Below are positions 46,023-54,332 of a DNA stretch of 64,000 nt, in pieces (the first letter of the stretch is position 1; each line of letters starts with the position of its first letter). Position numbers and translations under genes: made by a program. Below the pieces are notes generated by a model. The model was not told the origin of the DNA and ran no database searches. It saw only the letters and a list, made by a program, of their open reading frames with translations. Origin of the DNA: Oleiagrimonas sp963747595 (GTDB lineage Bacteria; Pseudomonadota; Gammaproteobacteria; Xanthomonadales; Rhodanobacteraceae); contig CAVVFO010000002.1 in NCBI GenBank assembly GCA_963747595.1, positions 1,364,001 to 1,428,000 on the forward strand. Reading direction: 5' to 3'.

Positions 46023-46099
46023 AAAAGGACGCCTTGCGACGCTCATGATGGGAAGGCATATCCCTGTTCCCATTGCGTTTTTCTTGGGTTTTCGTGACT

Positions 46100-46115
46100 T
46101 GGCACATGACCTGCA
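46100..46115 (+). promoter_or_regulatory. Sigma-54 promoter for glnK-amtB
   Basis: TGGCACA-N4-CTGCA: the invariant GG (46101-46102) and GC (46113-46114) are 10 bp apart, as required at -24/-12. Transcription would start near 46126, 28 nt before the glnK ATG. Together with the upstream dyad, this indicates nitrogen control by NtrC and RpoN. Confidence 0.72.
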
Positions 46116-46153
46116 AACCCTCGCAGATCACGCCCAGCACCGGAGCGCCACCC

Positions 46154-46492
46154 ATGAAATGGATCACCGCCATTATCAAACCGTTCAAGCTCGATGCCGT
46201 GCGCGAGGCGCTGGCCGATATCGGCGCACAGGGGCTGACCGTCACCGAGGTCAAGGGGTTCGGTCGTCAGAGGGGCCATACCGAACTGTATCGCGGCGCC
46301 GAATACGTGGTCGATTTCCTGCCCAAGCTGAAGATCGAACTGGCGCTGCCGGACGAACAGCTGGAACAGGCCGTGGAAGCCATCACCGACGCCGCGCGCA
46401 CCGGCAAGGTCGGCGACGGCAAGATTTTCGTCATGGATCTCGCCGAAGTCACTCGTATCCGCACCTTCGAGACCGGCATCGATGCACTTTGA
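46154..46492 (+). CDS. glnK: PII signal-transduction protein GlnK
   Basis: 112 aa, standard PII length. It starts MKWITAIIKPFKLD. The T-loop has GRQRGHTELYRGAEYVVDF with Tyr51, the uridylylation site, and the C-terminal GKVGDGKIFV forms the B-loop. Pairing with amtB marks it as the GlnK-type PII that gates the ammonium channel. ATG at 46154; the upstream open frame would run through the sigma-54 promoter. Confidence 0.95.
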   Translation: MKWITAIIKPFKLDAVREALADIGAQGLTVTEVKGFGRQRGHTELYRGAEYVVDFLPKLKIELALPDEQLEQAVEAITDAARTGKVGDGKIFVMDLAEVTRIRTFETGIDAL

Positions 46493-46648
46493 TCCGCACC
46501 CGCGCAGGGATCCTCGAAACGTCCGATATGCCGCAGGCGTAGCCAGTGCCGGGCGACCGCGAAGCATCACCACACCCGGAACCAGCTTCACGGGTCACCC
46601 ACACATGTCGCTCAATTCCTCTCGCAAGATCATCAAGGAGCATCATCA

Positions 46649-47983
46649 ATGACGGCCGAACGCTCCCGTATCTGGCCGACTGGCGTTGCCGTAGTTGGCG
46701 TATGCATCGCTGGACCGGCATGGGCACAGGCGCCGGCATCGGCAATCGACAGTGGCGACACCGCCTGGATGCTGGTCGCCAGCTTCCTGGTGCTGATGAT
46801 GACCATCCCCGGCCTGGCGCTGTTCTATGGCGGCATGGTGCGCGCCAAGAACGTGCTCTCGGTGCTGATGCAGTGTTTCGCCATCACCGCACTGGTCAGC
46901 GTGCTGTGGATGGTCTACGGCTACAGCCTGGCCTTCGACACCAGCGGCATGCACGAAGGCGTGATCAATATCCACGCCATCATAGGCAGTCTGCATCAGG
47001 CCATGCTGGCCGGGCTGAGGCCTGCAAGCGTGAAGGGCACGGTGCCGGAAAGTGTCTTCGTCATGTTCCAGATGACGTTCGCCATCATCACGCCGGCACT
47101 GATCGTGGGGGCGTTCGCCGAACGCATGAAGTTTTCCGCGCTGCTGTGGTTCAGCGGGCTGTGGTTGACATTCACCTACATTCCCATGGCGCACATGGTC
47201 TGGAGCGGCCCCGGATCACTGCTGGGCGATCTGGGCGTGCTGGATTTTGCCGGCGGCACGGTGGTGCACATCAACGCCGGCATCGCCGGACTGGTGGCCT
47301 GTCTGGTGGTGGGGCGACGTCACGGTTATCCGCGGGAAGCCATGGCGCCGCACAATCTGGGCTACACGTTGACTGGCGCCAGTCTGCTGTGGCTGGGCTG
47401 GTTCGGCTTCAACGCCGGCTCGGCGATCGCCGCCAACGGCACTGCGGGCATGGCCATGCTGGTCACGCAGATCGCGACCGCCGCGGCGGCGCTGGGCTGG
47501 ACAGCGGTGGAGTGGCTGAAACACGGCCGGCCCAGCGTGCTGGGTATCGCCTCGGGCGCGGTTGCCGGCCTGGTTGCCGTGACACCGGCTGCCGGCACGG
47601 CCGGCCCGGGAGGCGCATTGGTGATCGGCTTGGCGGCGGGAGCGATCTGCTTCTTTTGCGCCACCAGCCTGAAGCGGCGACTGGGTTACGACGATTCTCT
47701 GGATGTGTTCGGTGTGCACGCCATGGCCGGCATCGTCGGGGCGCTGCTGACCGGGCCGCTGGCGGCGTCCGCACTGGGTGGTTTCGGCCACGTGGCCAGT
47801 CCATTGCGCCAATTGGGCATCCAGGCCGCCGGGGTGGCCTTTACCGTCACCTACAGCGGCATTACCACGCTGCTGATCCTCAAGGCCATCGACTGGACGC
47901 TGGGGCTGCGCGTCAGTGAAGAGGACGAGCGCGCCGGTCTGGATCTGGCATTGCATGACGAGCGCGGCTACAACCTGAGCTGA
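46649..47983 (+). CDS. amtB: Ammonium transporter AmtB
   Basis: 444 aa. A signal-like N-terminus ending AWAQAP is followed by 11 predicted membrane helices. The pore histidines are present in GTVVHINAGIAGL and FGVHAMAGIVGALL, and ALFYGGMVRAKNVL is the family signature. The last 20 residues form the cytoplasmic tail that contacts GlnK. AAGGAG ribosome site. It follows glnK by 156 bp and is probably co-transcribed. Confidence 0.96.
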   Translation: MTAERSRIWPTGVAVVGVCIAGPAWAQAPASAIDSGDTAWMLVASFLVLMMTIPGLALFYGGMVRAKNVLSVLMQCFAITALVSVLWMVYGYSLAFDTSGMHEGVINIHAIIGSLHQAMLAGLRPASVKGTVPESVFVMFQMTFAIITPALIVGAFAERMKFSALLWFSGLWLTFTYIPMAHMVWSGPGSLLGDLGVLDFAGGTVVHINAGIAGLVACLVVGRRHGYPREAMAPHNLGYTLTGASLLWLGWFGFNAGSAIAANGTAGMAMLVTQIATAAAALGWTAVEWLKHGRPSVLGIASGAVAGLVAVTPAAGTAGPGGALVIGLAAGAICFFCATSLKRRLGYDDSLDVFGVHAMAGIVGALLTGPLAASALGGFGHVASPLRQLGIQAAGVAFTVTYSGITTLLILKAIDWTLGLRVSEEDERAGLDLALHDERGYNLS

Positions 47984-47997
47984 TAGACGCGATGCCG

Positions 47998-48591
47998 TCA
48001 GTGTCCCCAGCGGCGTCCGAACCCGTTGCTGGTGGTGCCGCCGACGGAGATGCTGATACCGCCGCCGGGATGGTCGCAACTGCCGAAGGCCTTGCTCACA
48101 CTCACCACGCCGCCGCTGTAGCTGCCGGTACCGATATGGCTGCCACTGACGATGCCGGTGCTGATGCTGCCGTGTACCTGCGGCTGGTTATAGGTGTAAT
48201 CGTCACACGGCGGTGCGTTCGTTGGACCGTCGTCCTCCCCGAGGTCGGCACTGTGATCGCCGTAATACACACCCGGCGGGTCACTGGCCGCCGGTGGTTG
48301 CGGCGGGGAAGATGCGCCAGCGCCGGACTCGGCGCGAGTGTGGTTCGCAGTGGCCGCATCGTCACCGGCCGCCCGATTGGCCGGATCGATATTCGGCGGC
48401 AGTGTGGACCGCTGTCCATCCGGCGTCGCGGCAGAGGCAAGCGTCATTGCGCGGCTGCTGGAGCCCGCCGCTGCCGGCGTCACATCGGCAGGCGACAAAT
48501 TCAGGTTCAGCGGCTTTTTGGCGCTCTGTGCCGCCGCCGTGCCGGCCAGCAGGCCCACGGCGAGAACAAGGGACACTCGCGTGATGATCAT
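47998..48591 (-). CDS. Exported hypothetical protein
   Basis: 197 aa, family not recognised. A signal peptide (to TAAAQS, about residue 22) is followed by a low-complexity Ala/Ser/Pro/Asp region to about residue 125. The C-terminal 70 residues are Gly/Ser-rich, with CDDYTYNQPQVHG, a GSHIGTGSYSGG stretch and FGSCDHPGGG. Two cysteines bracket this region and might form a disulfide. GGAG precedes the ATG at 48591. Downstream of mutT on the same strand. Confidence 0.7.
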   Translation of the reverse strand: MIITRVSLVLAVGLLAGTAAAQSAKKPLNLNLSPADVTPAAAGSSSRAMTLASAATPDGQRSTLPPNIDPANRAAGDDAATANHTRAESGAGASSPPQPPAASDPPGVYYGDHSADLGEDDGPTNAPPCDDYTYNQPQVHGSISTGIVSGSHIGTGSYSGGVVSVSKAFGSCDHPGGGISISVGGTTSNGFGRRWGH

Positions 48592-48680
48592 GGCAACTCC
48601 AGGCATCTGCTACTTGGACGCGCGCCTGCGCACCGAAGTTCCTTGCCCACAGCCTAGTGCGAGCTGGCTTAACGGCCTGG

Positions 48681-49094
48681 CTACGGCAACGTGAGTGCCT
48701 CCAGAACGGGCTGGTCGGCAGGCGCAAGCTCCAGTGCATCGATGTCTTGCGGAAACTCCCAGCGCAGTTGCTGCCCCTCCATCGCACACGGGGTTCCATG
48801 CCATGTCGGCACGCGCAATGCTTCGAGGCGGATGCGCTTGTGCGCGTCACTCCATGGCACCGTCAGAATCGACTGCAGTGGCCCGTCGATACGGACATCC
48901 AGCTCTTCGTCGAGCTCCCGCCGCAGCGCATCGAAGACGCTCTCGCCCGGTTCCAGCTTGCCGCCGGGAAATTCCCACGCGCCGGCCAGATGTGCTCCCG
49001 GCGGACGCTGCGCAAGCAGAAGACGGCCCTCGCCATCCTCGAGGATGCCGGCCACGACATGGATGACACGGGGCGCCTTCGGGTTTGGAGACAT
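48681..49094 (-). CDS. mutT: MutT-type Nudix hydrolase (8-oxo-dGTP diphosphatase)
   Basis: 137 aa. Complete Nudix box: GGKLEPGESVFDALRRELDE followed by EL, with the catalytic Glu residues in REL.EE form. VIHVVAGILEDGEGRLLLAQRP at the N-terminus and WHGTPCAMEGQQLRWEF near the C-terminus match MutT. It cleanses oxidised guanine nucleotides. ATG at 49094, 13 nt after the folA stop codon. Confidence 0.9.
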   Translation of the reverse strand: MSPNPKAPRVIHVVAGILEDGEGRLLLAQRPPGAHLAGAWEFPGGKLEPGESVFDALRRELDEELDVRIDGPLQSILTVPWSDAHKRIRLEALRVPTWHGTPCAMEGQQLRWEFPQDIDALELAPADQPVLEALTLP

Positions 49095-49107
49095 GACCGT
49101 GGCGCGT

Positions 49108-49593
49108 TCACTCGCGCACGTATTCGACCATGTCGAACGCGAACTTGTGGCGATCATCGGCCTTGTGGTGCACGCGCGAAGTTTCCACCCAGTCGCGGAA
49201 ATTGACCCGCGGAAAATACACGTCCGCACCCGCGGTGCGGGTATCCACCCAAGTGAGATACAGGCGCTGGGCAAACGGCAAGGCCTCCCGGTACACCTCG
49301 CCGCCACCGATGACCATCAAGCCGGTGCCCCCGGCGATCGCCTGCGCCTCGGTCAGCGAGCGGACCGTGTCCTGCCCCGGGAAGGGCGCGTCGTGACGAC
49401 GGCTGAGGACCAGGTTGGTCCGGTCCGGAAGGCGCTTGCCGATGGCCAGGGCCGTCTTGTAGCCCATCAGGACGCATTTGCCGAGGGTCAGCTCCTTGAA
49501 GTGCTTGAGGTCGTCGGGCAGATGCCACGGCATGTGGCCGTCCTTGCCGATGGCGGTGTCGTCATCCAGTGCGGCAACCAGTGATATGGACAT
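49108..49593 (-). CDS. folA: Dihydrofolate reductase FolA
   Basis: 161 aa. It contains ISLVAALDDDTAIGKDGHMPWHLPDDLKHFK in short form: the NADPH/folate site with the catalytic Asp in PDDLKHFK, GYKTALAIGKRLPDR, and the glycine pair of VIGGGEVY. It regenerates tetrahydrofolate after ThyA. ATG at 49593; an upstream ATG-equivalent at 49656 adds non-family residues. Operon with thyA and mutT. Confidence 0.96.
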   Translation of the reverse strand: MSISLVAALDDDTAIGKDGHMPWHLPDDLKHFKELTLGKCVLMGYKTALAIGKRLPDRTNLVLSRRHDAPFPGQDTVRSLTEAQAIAGGTGLMVIGGGEVYREALPFAQRLYLTWVDTRTAGADVYFPRVNFRDWVETSRVHHKADDRHKFAFDMVEYVRE

Positions 49594-49703
49594 GGGTTTT
49601 CCTGTCTGCAAAGGCGCGCGTGCGCCGGCGAAGGCGTTTTCAGGCGCGTTGGTCAAGTCATCCGGGCGATCTTTCTACCAGTGTCCCGGCTGGCGTCAAG
49701 CGC

Positions 49704-50498
49704 CTATACGGCAACCGGCGCACGAATCGCCGGGTGCGGGTCGTAGTTCTCGAATGCAATATCGTCGAATCGGAAGTCGAAGATCGAAGTGACCTCGGGA
49801 TTCAATCGCAACGCGGGCAACGTGCGCGGCTCGCGCGCGAGCTGCTCGCGCGCCTGCTCCACATGGTTGGAATACAGGTGCGCGTCGCCCAGCGTATGCA
49901 CGAACTCGCCCACACGCAGTCCGGTGACGTGCGCCACCATGTGCGTCAGAAGGGCATAACTGGCGATGTTGAACGGCACCCCCAGGAACAGATCGCCGGA
50001 GCGCTGGTACAGCTGGCACGACAGCGCGCCATCGGCCACGTAGAACTGGAACAGCGCATGACACGGCATCAGCGCCATCTGCGGCAGCTCGGCGACGTTC
50101 CATGCCGATACCACCAGCCGCCGCGAGTCCGGATTGCGCCGGATCTCACTGATCACCGCACTGATCTGATCGATGGTGTCGCCATCGGGCGTCGGCCATG
50201 CGCGCCACTGGCGACCGTATACCGGACCCAGTTCGCCATCGGCATCGGCCCACTCATCCCAGATGCGCACGCCATGTTCCTTGAGGTAGGCGATATTGGT
50301 CTCGCCACGCAGGAACCAGATCAGCTCGTGCACGATGGACTTCAGATGCAGCTTCTTGGTGGTGACCAGCGGAAAACCGGCGCGCAGGTCGAAACGCATC
50401 TGCGGAGCGAACACGCTGCGCGTGCCTGTTCCCGTGCGGTCGGACTTGGGGGCGCCATGCTCGAGAACATGGCGCAGAAGATCCAGATACGGTTGCAT
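49704..50498 (-). CDS. thyA: Thymidylate synthase ThyA
   Basis: 264 aa, the same length as E. coli ThyA. Catalytic Cys in LMPCHALFQFYV, folate- and dUMP-binding RTGTGTRSVFAPQ and QRSGDLFLGVPFNIASYA, C-terminal IRAPVAV. ATG at 50498 (MQPYLDLLRHV). It lies between lgt and folA. The 296-bp gap upstream is largely filled by repeat copy G. Confidence 0.98.
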   Translation of the reverse strand: MQPYLDLLRHVLEHGAPKSDRTGTGTRSVFAPQMRFDLRAGFPLVTTKKLHLKSIVHELIWFLRGETNIAYLKEHGVRIWDEWADADGELGPVYGRQWRAWPTPDGDTIDQISAVISEIRRNPDSRRLVVSAWNVAELPQMALMPCHALFQFYVADGALSCQLYQRSGDLFLGVPFNIASYALLTHMVAHVTGLRVGEFVHTLGDAHLYSNHVEQAREQLAREPRTLPALRLNPEVTSIFDFRFDDIAFENYDPHPAIRAPVAV

Positions 50499-50648
50499 GC
50501 GCCAAGGATAACCGAAGCCCCGACACCCCGGATATCCCATGCCGGACATCAGTCGCCGCAAACGGCCAACACGTCTGGACTCCGGCATGTTTTCCGCAAT
50601 GCCCCCGGAAGAGGAGTGCACTAGAACACCCATTGCCCGGCACATCAG

Positions 50649-50825
50649 GCAGGGCGGCTCAAGGAGCGTCAGCGACGGAGCCGCCTGCGTGCCGTGAATC
50701 GTTCCACTTGCCGTAAATCATCCTGGTTTCTCGCAAGCAGGCAGATCCGTCGCATTGCCCCTGACCGAAGTCCCACCGGGGCTTCCTTCGGTCATCAATC
50801 CCCTTGCGGAATTGATCCGCCCTGC
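50649..50825. repeat. Dispersed palindromic repeat, copy G (long, overlaps the lgt 3' end)
   Basis: Starts GCAGGGCGGCTCAAGGAGCG, contains CGACGGAGCCGCCTGCGTGC and GCAAGCAGGCAGATCCGTCGC. It then has a long arm with CCCCTTGCGGAATTGATCC and ends CCGCCCTGC. An internal CCGAAGTCCCACCGGGGCTTC insert replaces part of the arm seen in A-C. The last 10 codons and stop codon of lgt lie inside it. Confidence 0.85.
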
Positions 50826-51712
50826 TCCGGACAATCGCTGTACCCCTGGATACCCGGGGCGGGCTGCCGGCTGGCCAGCCACAGCAGAAAGATGCCGATC
50901 ACGATCAGCGGTGCCGACTGCACCTGCCCCATCGTCACCCAGTGCGTGCCGAACAGATAGCCCAGCTGCACGTCCGGCATGCGCACGAACTCGATGGCGA
51001 AACGGAAGCAACCGTACATCAGCGCAAACAGACCGGACACCGCATAACGCCGCCGCGGCTTGCGCGAGTAGATGTACAGCACCGTGAACATCACCACACC
51101 CTCGAGAAAGAACTCGTACAACTCCGAGGGATGCCGTGGCAGCCCGCCATAACGTTGCAGCAGCGGCAGCCAGGACGGATAGGCCTGCACGAAATGCAGA
51201 TCCTCGCCGCGCGCCGCCGGAAAGATCATCGCCCACGGCACGTGACTGGGTTTGCCCCACAACTCGCCGTTGATGAAATTGCCGATACGCCCGAGCCCCA
51301 ACCCGATCGGCACCAGCGGCGCGACAAAATCCACTGTGTCGAACGGATGCACGCGGTGGAGGCGCGACCACCACCACACAGCCAGCACCACGCCCATCAA
51401 GCCGCCATGGAAGGACATGCCGCCGTCCCATATCTGGAACAGCTGCAGCGGATTGGTCCAGATCCAGTGGATCGGCTGATAGGACAACATGTACCACACG
51501 CGCCCGCCGACGATCACACCCATCATCGCGTAGAACGCCAGGTCGCTGAACGCATCCCGGGTCACCGGCAACCGGCCCGCGCGGCGGCGACGCTCCCCCA
51601 GGAACCAGGCCGCTGCGAACCCGACCAGATACATCAGGCCGTACCAGTGCACCGCCAACGGCCCGATGGCAAACGCCACGGGATCGAAATCGACCACAAA
51701 GGGATGCGTCAT
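50795..51712 (-). CDS. lgt: Prolipoprotein diacylglyceryl transferase Lgt
   Basis: 305 aa, seven-helix inner-membrane enzyme that adds diacylglycerol to lipoprotein Cys residues. Hallmarks are HWYGLMYLVGF, SFHGGLMGV (the HGGL motif) and GLGLGRIGNFINGELWGKP (the essential Arg and Asn). The C-terminal residues EQGGSIPQGD are encoded by repeat copy G and so are probably not conserved. lgt-thyA-folA is a common gene order. Confidence 0.96.
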   Translation of the reverse strand: MTHPFVVDFDPVAFAIGPLAVHWYGLMYLVGFAAAWFLGERRRRAGRLPVTRDAFSDLAFYAMMGVIVGGRVWYMLSYQPIHWIWTNPLQLFQIWDGGMSFHGGLMGVVLAVWWWSRLHRVHPFDTVDFVAPLVPIGLGLGRIGNFINGELWGKPSHVPWAMIFPAARGEDLHFVQAYPSWLPLLQRYGGLPRHPSELYEFFLEGVVMFTVLYIYSRKPRRRYAVSGLFALMYGCFRFAIEFVRMPDVQLGYLFGTHWVTMGQVQSAPLIVIGIFLLWLASRQPAPGIQGYSDCPEQGGSIPQGD

Positions 51713-51860
51713 GAACCACCGTAATCCGATCGAAACCGCGATTGTAGTGGCGTGCCTGCAAAAACGGGAATGATGCCGGGTACGTGCGGCGTTCTGTCCG
51801 CACCGGCAACTGAGCTATATTCGGCCGTAGCTTCGGGGATGATGGAACAACGGGGGAAAC

Positions 51861-53912
51861 ATGGTATCGAAGATCACCACGACTCTTGCCGCCAGTGCGC
51901 TGGCATTTCTGCACTTTTCACCAGCCGCCGTCGCCGGGGCATCTCCGGCCGACCCCGCCTCTGTCCCGATTCCCCTGAAGGACTTCGCGCGCCACACGCA
52001 ACTCAGCCAGCCCAGGCTGTCGCCGGATGGCCAGTATCTCTCGGTGCAGGTCAACAATCGCAATGGCACCAATCACTCGTTGCAGATCTTCCGCCTTGCG
52101 GACATGCAGCGCATCAGCATCCTGCGCCTGCCCAAGTATCAGCTGCCCTTGAACACCGTATGGGTGAGTCCCACGCGCCTGGTCATCGAGAAAGGCAAGG
52201 AGTTCGGTTCGCTGGCCGAACCATTCAGCACCGGGGAGATCATCACCTCCGACATTCGCGGCAGACATCAGGATTACCTGTACGGCAGCAAGCCCTACGG
52301 CAGACGCTCGGCCACACGCGCACTGGACCGCGGCTGGGGCTGGATTGCCGGCCTGCCTGCAAAGGCGGACGGGCATTTCTACATGCGCACCAGGCCCTGG
52401 GCAGACGGCAACGACCAGTCTGTGCTCTACAACGTCGATGCCGGTACCAGCGCGCGCCACGAGATCGCGGACGTCCACGTTCCCGCCCTGTCATTCCTGG
52501 TCGATCGCCAAGGCAAGGCGATGTTTGCGTATGGCGACAATCAGTCCATGGACTACGTGGTGTATCGCAACGACGACGGCACATGGCGCAAGCTGCCTTC
52601 AGCAACTGTCGGCGAGCGGCTGATGCCGCTGCGCTACGGGCCTCGCAACACCTCCTTCTATGCGTTGTGGAGCCGCAAGGGCGGGCCCGACATACTGACC
52701 CAACGCAGCGCCACCGGAGCGCAGGAGCGAACGCTCGCCAGCGACACCTTTTCCAGCATCGACGATATCGAATGGACCGCTCCCCCGGAAAAGCCATTCG
52801 CAGCCGTGACCACGTCGGGCATTCCCGATGTACATTTCATCGAGGCCAACGCGCCGGATGCCAAGCTGTACCGGGCCCTGCGCAAGGCCTTCAAGGGAGA
52901 GTTTGTCGACTTCATCAATTACAGCGAGGACGGGGGCAAGCTGCTGTTCGATGTCAGCAGTGACCGCGACCCCGGCACCTTCTACCTCATGGATACTCGC
53001 ACCCACAAGGCCACCAAGCTGTTCGTCGCCGCCTCCTGGATCGACCCGCATCTCATGAGCAGGCGCCTGCCCTTTCGCTTCAAGGCCAGCGACGGCATGG
53101 AACTGGAAGGCATCCTCACCCTGCCGCGCGGACGCAGCGAGAAGCACATGCCGATGGTCCTGCTGCCCCATGGCGGACCGCATGGCGTCAATGACAACTG
53201 GTTCTTCGACTCGCCCGATGGCTGGGATGCACAGATGCTGGCCAGCCGTGGTTACCTGGTGCTGCAGGTCAACTACCGGGGATCCGACGGGCGGGGCCCG
53301 ACATTCACCCAGGCCGGCTATCGCAAGTGGGGCACACGCATCCAGCAGGATCTGATCGACGGCGTGAAGTGGACCATTGCCAAGGGTTACACCGACCCGC
53401 AACGGATCTGTGTGTATGGCGCCAGCTTCGGCGGTTATTCGGCGCTGATGAGCGTCATCCGTGCACCGGGATTGTTCAAGTGCGCGATCGGTTACGACGG
53501 TGTCTACGATCTGAAGATGCTGTATGGCAAAGGGGATATTCACCAGACCCTGTACGGTCGCAACTACCTGGCGACCGTCATCGGCCACGACGACAAGGAA
53601 TTGACCGCCAATTCCCCCGCCGAGCTGGCCGCGAAAATCAAGGTGCCCGTGTTCCTGATTCACGGCGCGGACGACAACCGCGCGCCACTGGCCGGGGCCG
53701 AGGAAATGCGCGCCGCGCTGAAGAACGTCGGCAATCCGCCCGAATGGATGGTCAAATCGGGCGAGGGTCACGGGTTCTACGACGAACACAACAACATCGA
53801 GCGCATGCAGCGCATGCTCGCGTTCCTGAAAAAATACATCGGTCCCGGAGCACCGCCGATGGCGCAAACCGCGGCCTCAACGGAGGCCGCCGGCGCCGCG
53901 ATGGCGCACTGA
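51861..53912 (+). CDS. S9-family (prolyl oligopeptidase/DPP-like) serine peptidase, exported
   Basis: 683 aa. A signal peptide ends near AVAGASP (about residue 27). An N-terminal beta-propeller-like region (QPRLSPDGQYLSVQ) is followed by an alpha/beta hydrolase domain. The catalytic Ser is in YGASFGGYSA (about residue 523), the Asp in HGADDNRAP and the His in GEGHGFYDEHN. Likely a periplasmic aminopeptidase or dipeptidyl peptidase. GGGGGAAA lies before the ATG at 51861, and a TATATT-like -10 further upstream near 51820. Confidence 0.94.
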   Translation: MVSKITTTLAASALAFLHFSPAAVAGASPADPASVPIPLKDFARHTQLSQPRLSPDGQYLSVQVNNRNGTNHSLQIFRLADMQRISILRLPKYQLPLNTVWVSPTRLVIEKGKEFGSLAEPFSTGEIITSDIRGRHQDYLYGSKPYGRRSATRALDRGWGWIAGLPAKADGHFYMRTRPWADGNDQSVLYNVDAGTSARHEIADVHVPALSFLVDRQGKAMFAYGDNQSMDYVVYRNDDGTWRKLPSATVGERLMPLRYGPRNTSFYALWSRKGGPDILTQRSATGAQERTLASDTFSSIDDIEWTAPPEKPFAAVTTSGIPDVHFIEANAPDAKLYRALRKAFKGEFVDFINYSEDGGKLLFDVSSDRDPGTFYLMDTRTHKATKLFVAASWIDPHLMSRRLPFRFKASDGMELEGILTLPRGRSEKHMPMVLLPHGGPHGVNDNWFFDSPDGWDAQMLASRGYLVLQVNYRGSDGRGPTFTQAGYRKWGTRIQQDLIDGVKWTIAKGYTDPQRICVYGASFGGYSALMSVIRAPGLFKCAIGYDGVYDLKMLYGKGDIHQTLYGRNYLATVIGHDDKELTANSPAELAAKIKVPVFLIHGADDNRAPLAGAEEMRAALKNVGNPPEWMVKSGEGHGFYDEHNNIERMQRMLAFLKKYIGPGAPPMAQTAASTEAAGAAMAH

Positions 53913-53954
53913 GGTGGGCCGCTGGTGCGGGCGCGCAAAGGCGCCCGGGAGCGA

Positions 53955-54332
53955 TCAGGGAAAAAGCGGCAGGATGATCAGCAACAGCCAGCTCAAGCCG
54001 GTCAGCAGCACCAGCATGAAAACTGCGGCCGAGCCCATGTCCTTGGCACGGCCAGCCAGTTCGTGGAAATCCGGGCTGACCTTGTCGACTACCGCCTCGA
54101 TCGCGGAATTGAGCAGTTCGACCGACAGCAGCAACAGGGGGATGCCGGCCAGCAGCAGCTTCTCCACTCCACCGTGGCCCAGCCACAGGCCCAGCGGAAT
54201 CAGGACGATCGCGAGATAGGCGTCCAGCCGGAAGGACGCCTCGTACCGATAGGCGGCACGCAGCCCCTTCATCGACCACATGAATGCACCCAACAGCTGG
54301 TGCGGCCCGCCGCGAAAGCCGGGGGCCGGCAT
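53955..54332 (-). CDS. dgkA: Diacylglycerol kinase DgkA
   Basis: 125 aa, three predicted membrane helices. It has KGLRAAYRYEASFRLD near the N-terminus and the family signature ELLNSAIEAVVDKVSPDFHELAGRAKDMGSAA, given here only by its ends (about residues 72-103). It phosphorylates diacylglycerol released during glycan synthesis. The ATG at 54332 shares one base with the gcvPB stop codon (TGATG). Confidence 0.95.
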   Translation of the reverse strand: MPAPGFRGGPHQLLGAFMWSMKGLRAAYRYEASFRLDAYLAIVLIPLGLWLGHGGVEKLLLAGIPLLLLSVELLNSAIEAVVDKVSPDFHELAGRAKDMGSAAVFMLVLLTGLSWLLLIILPLFP

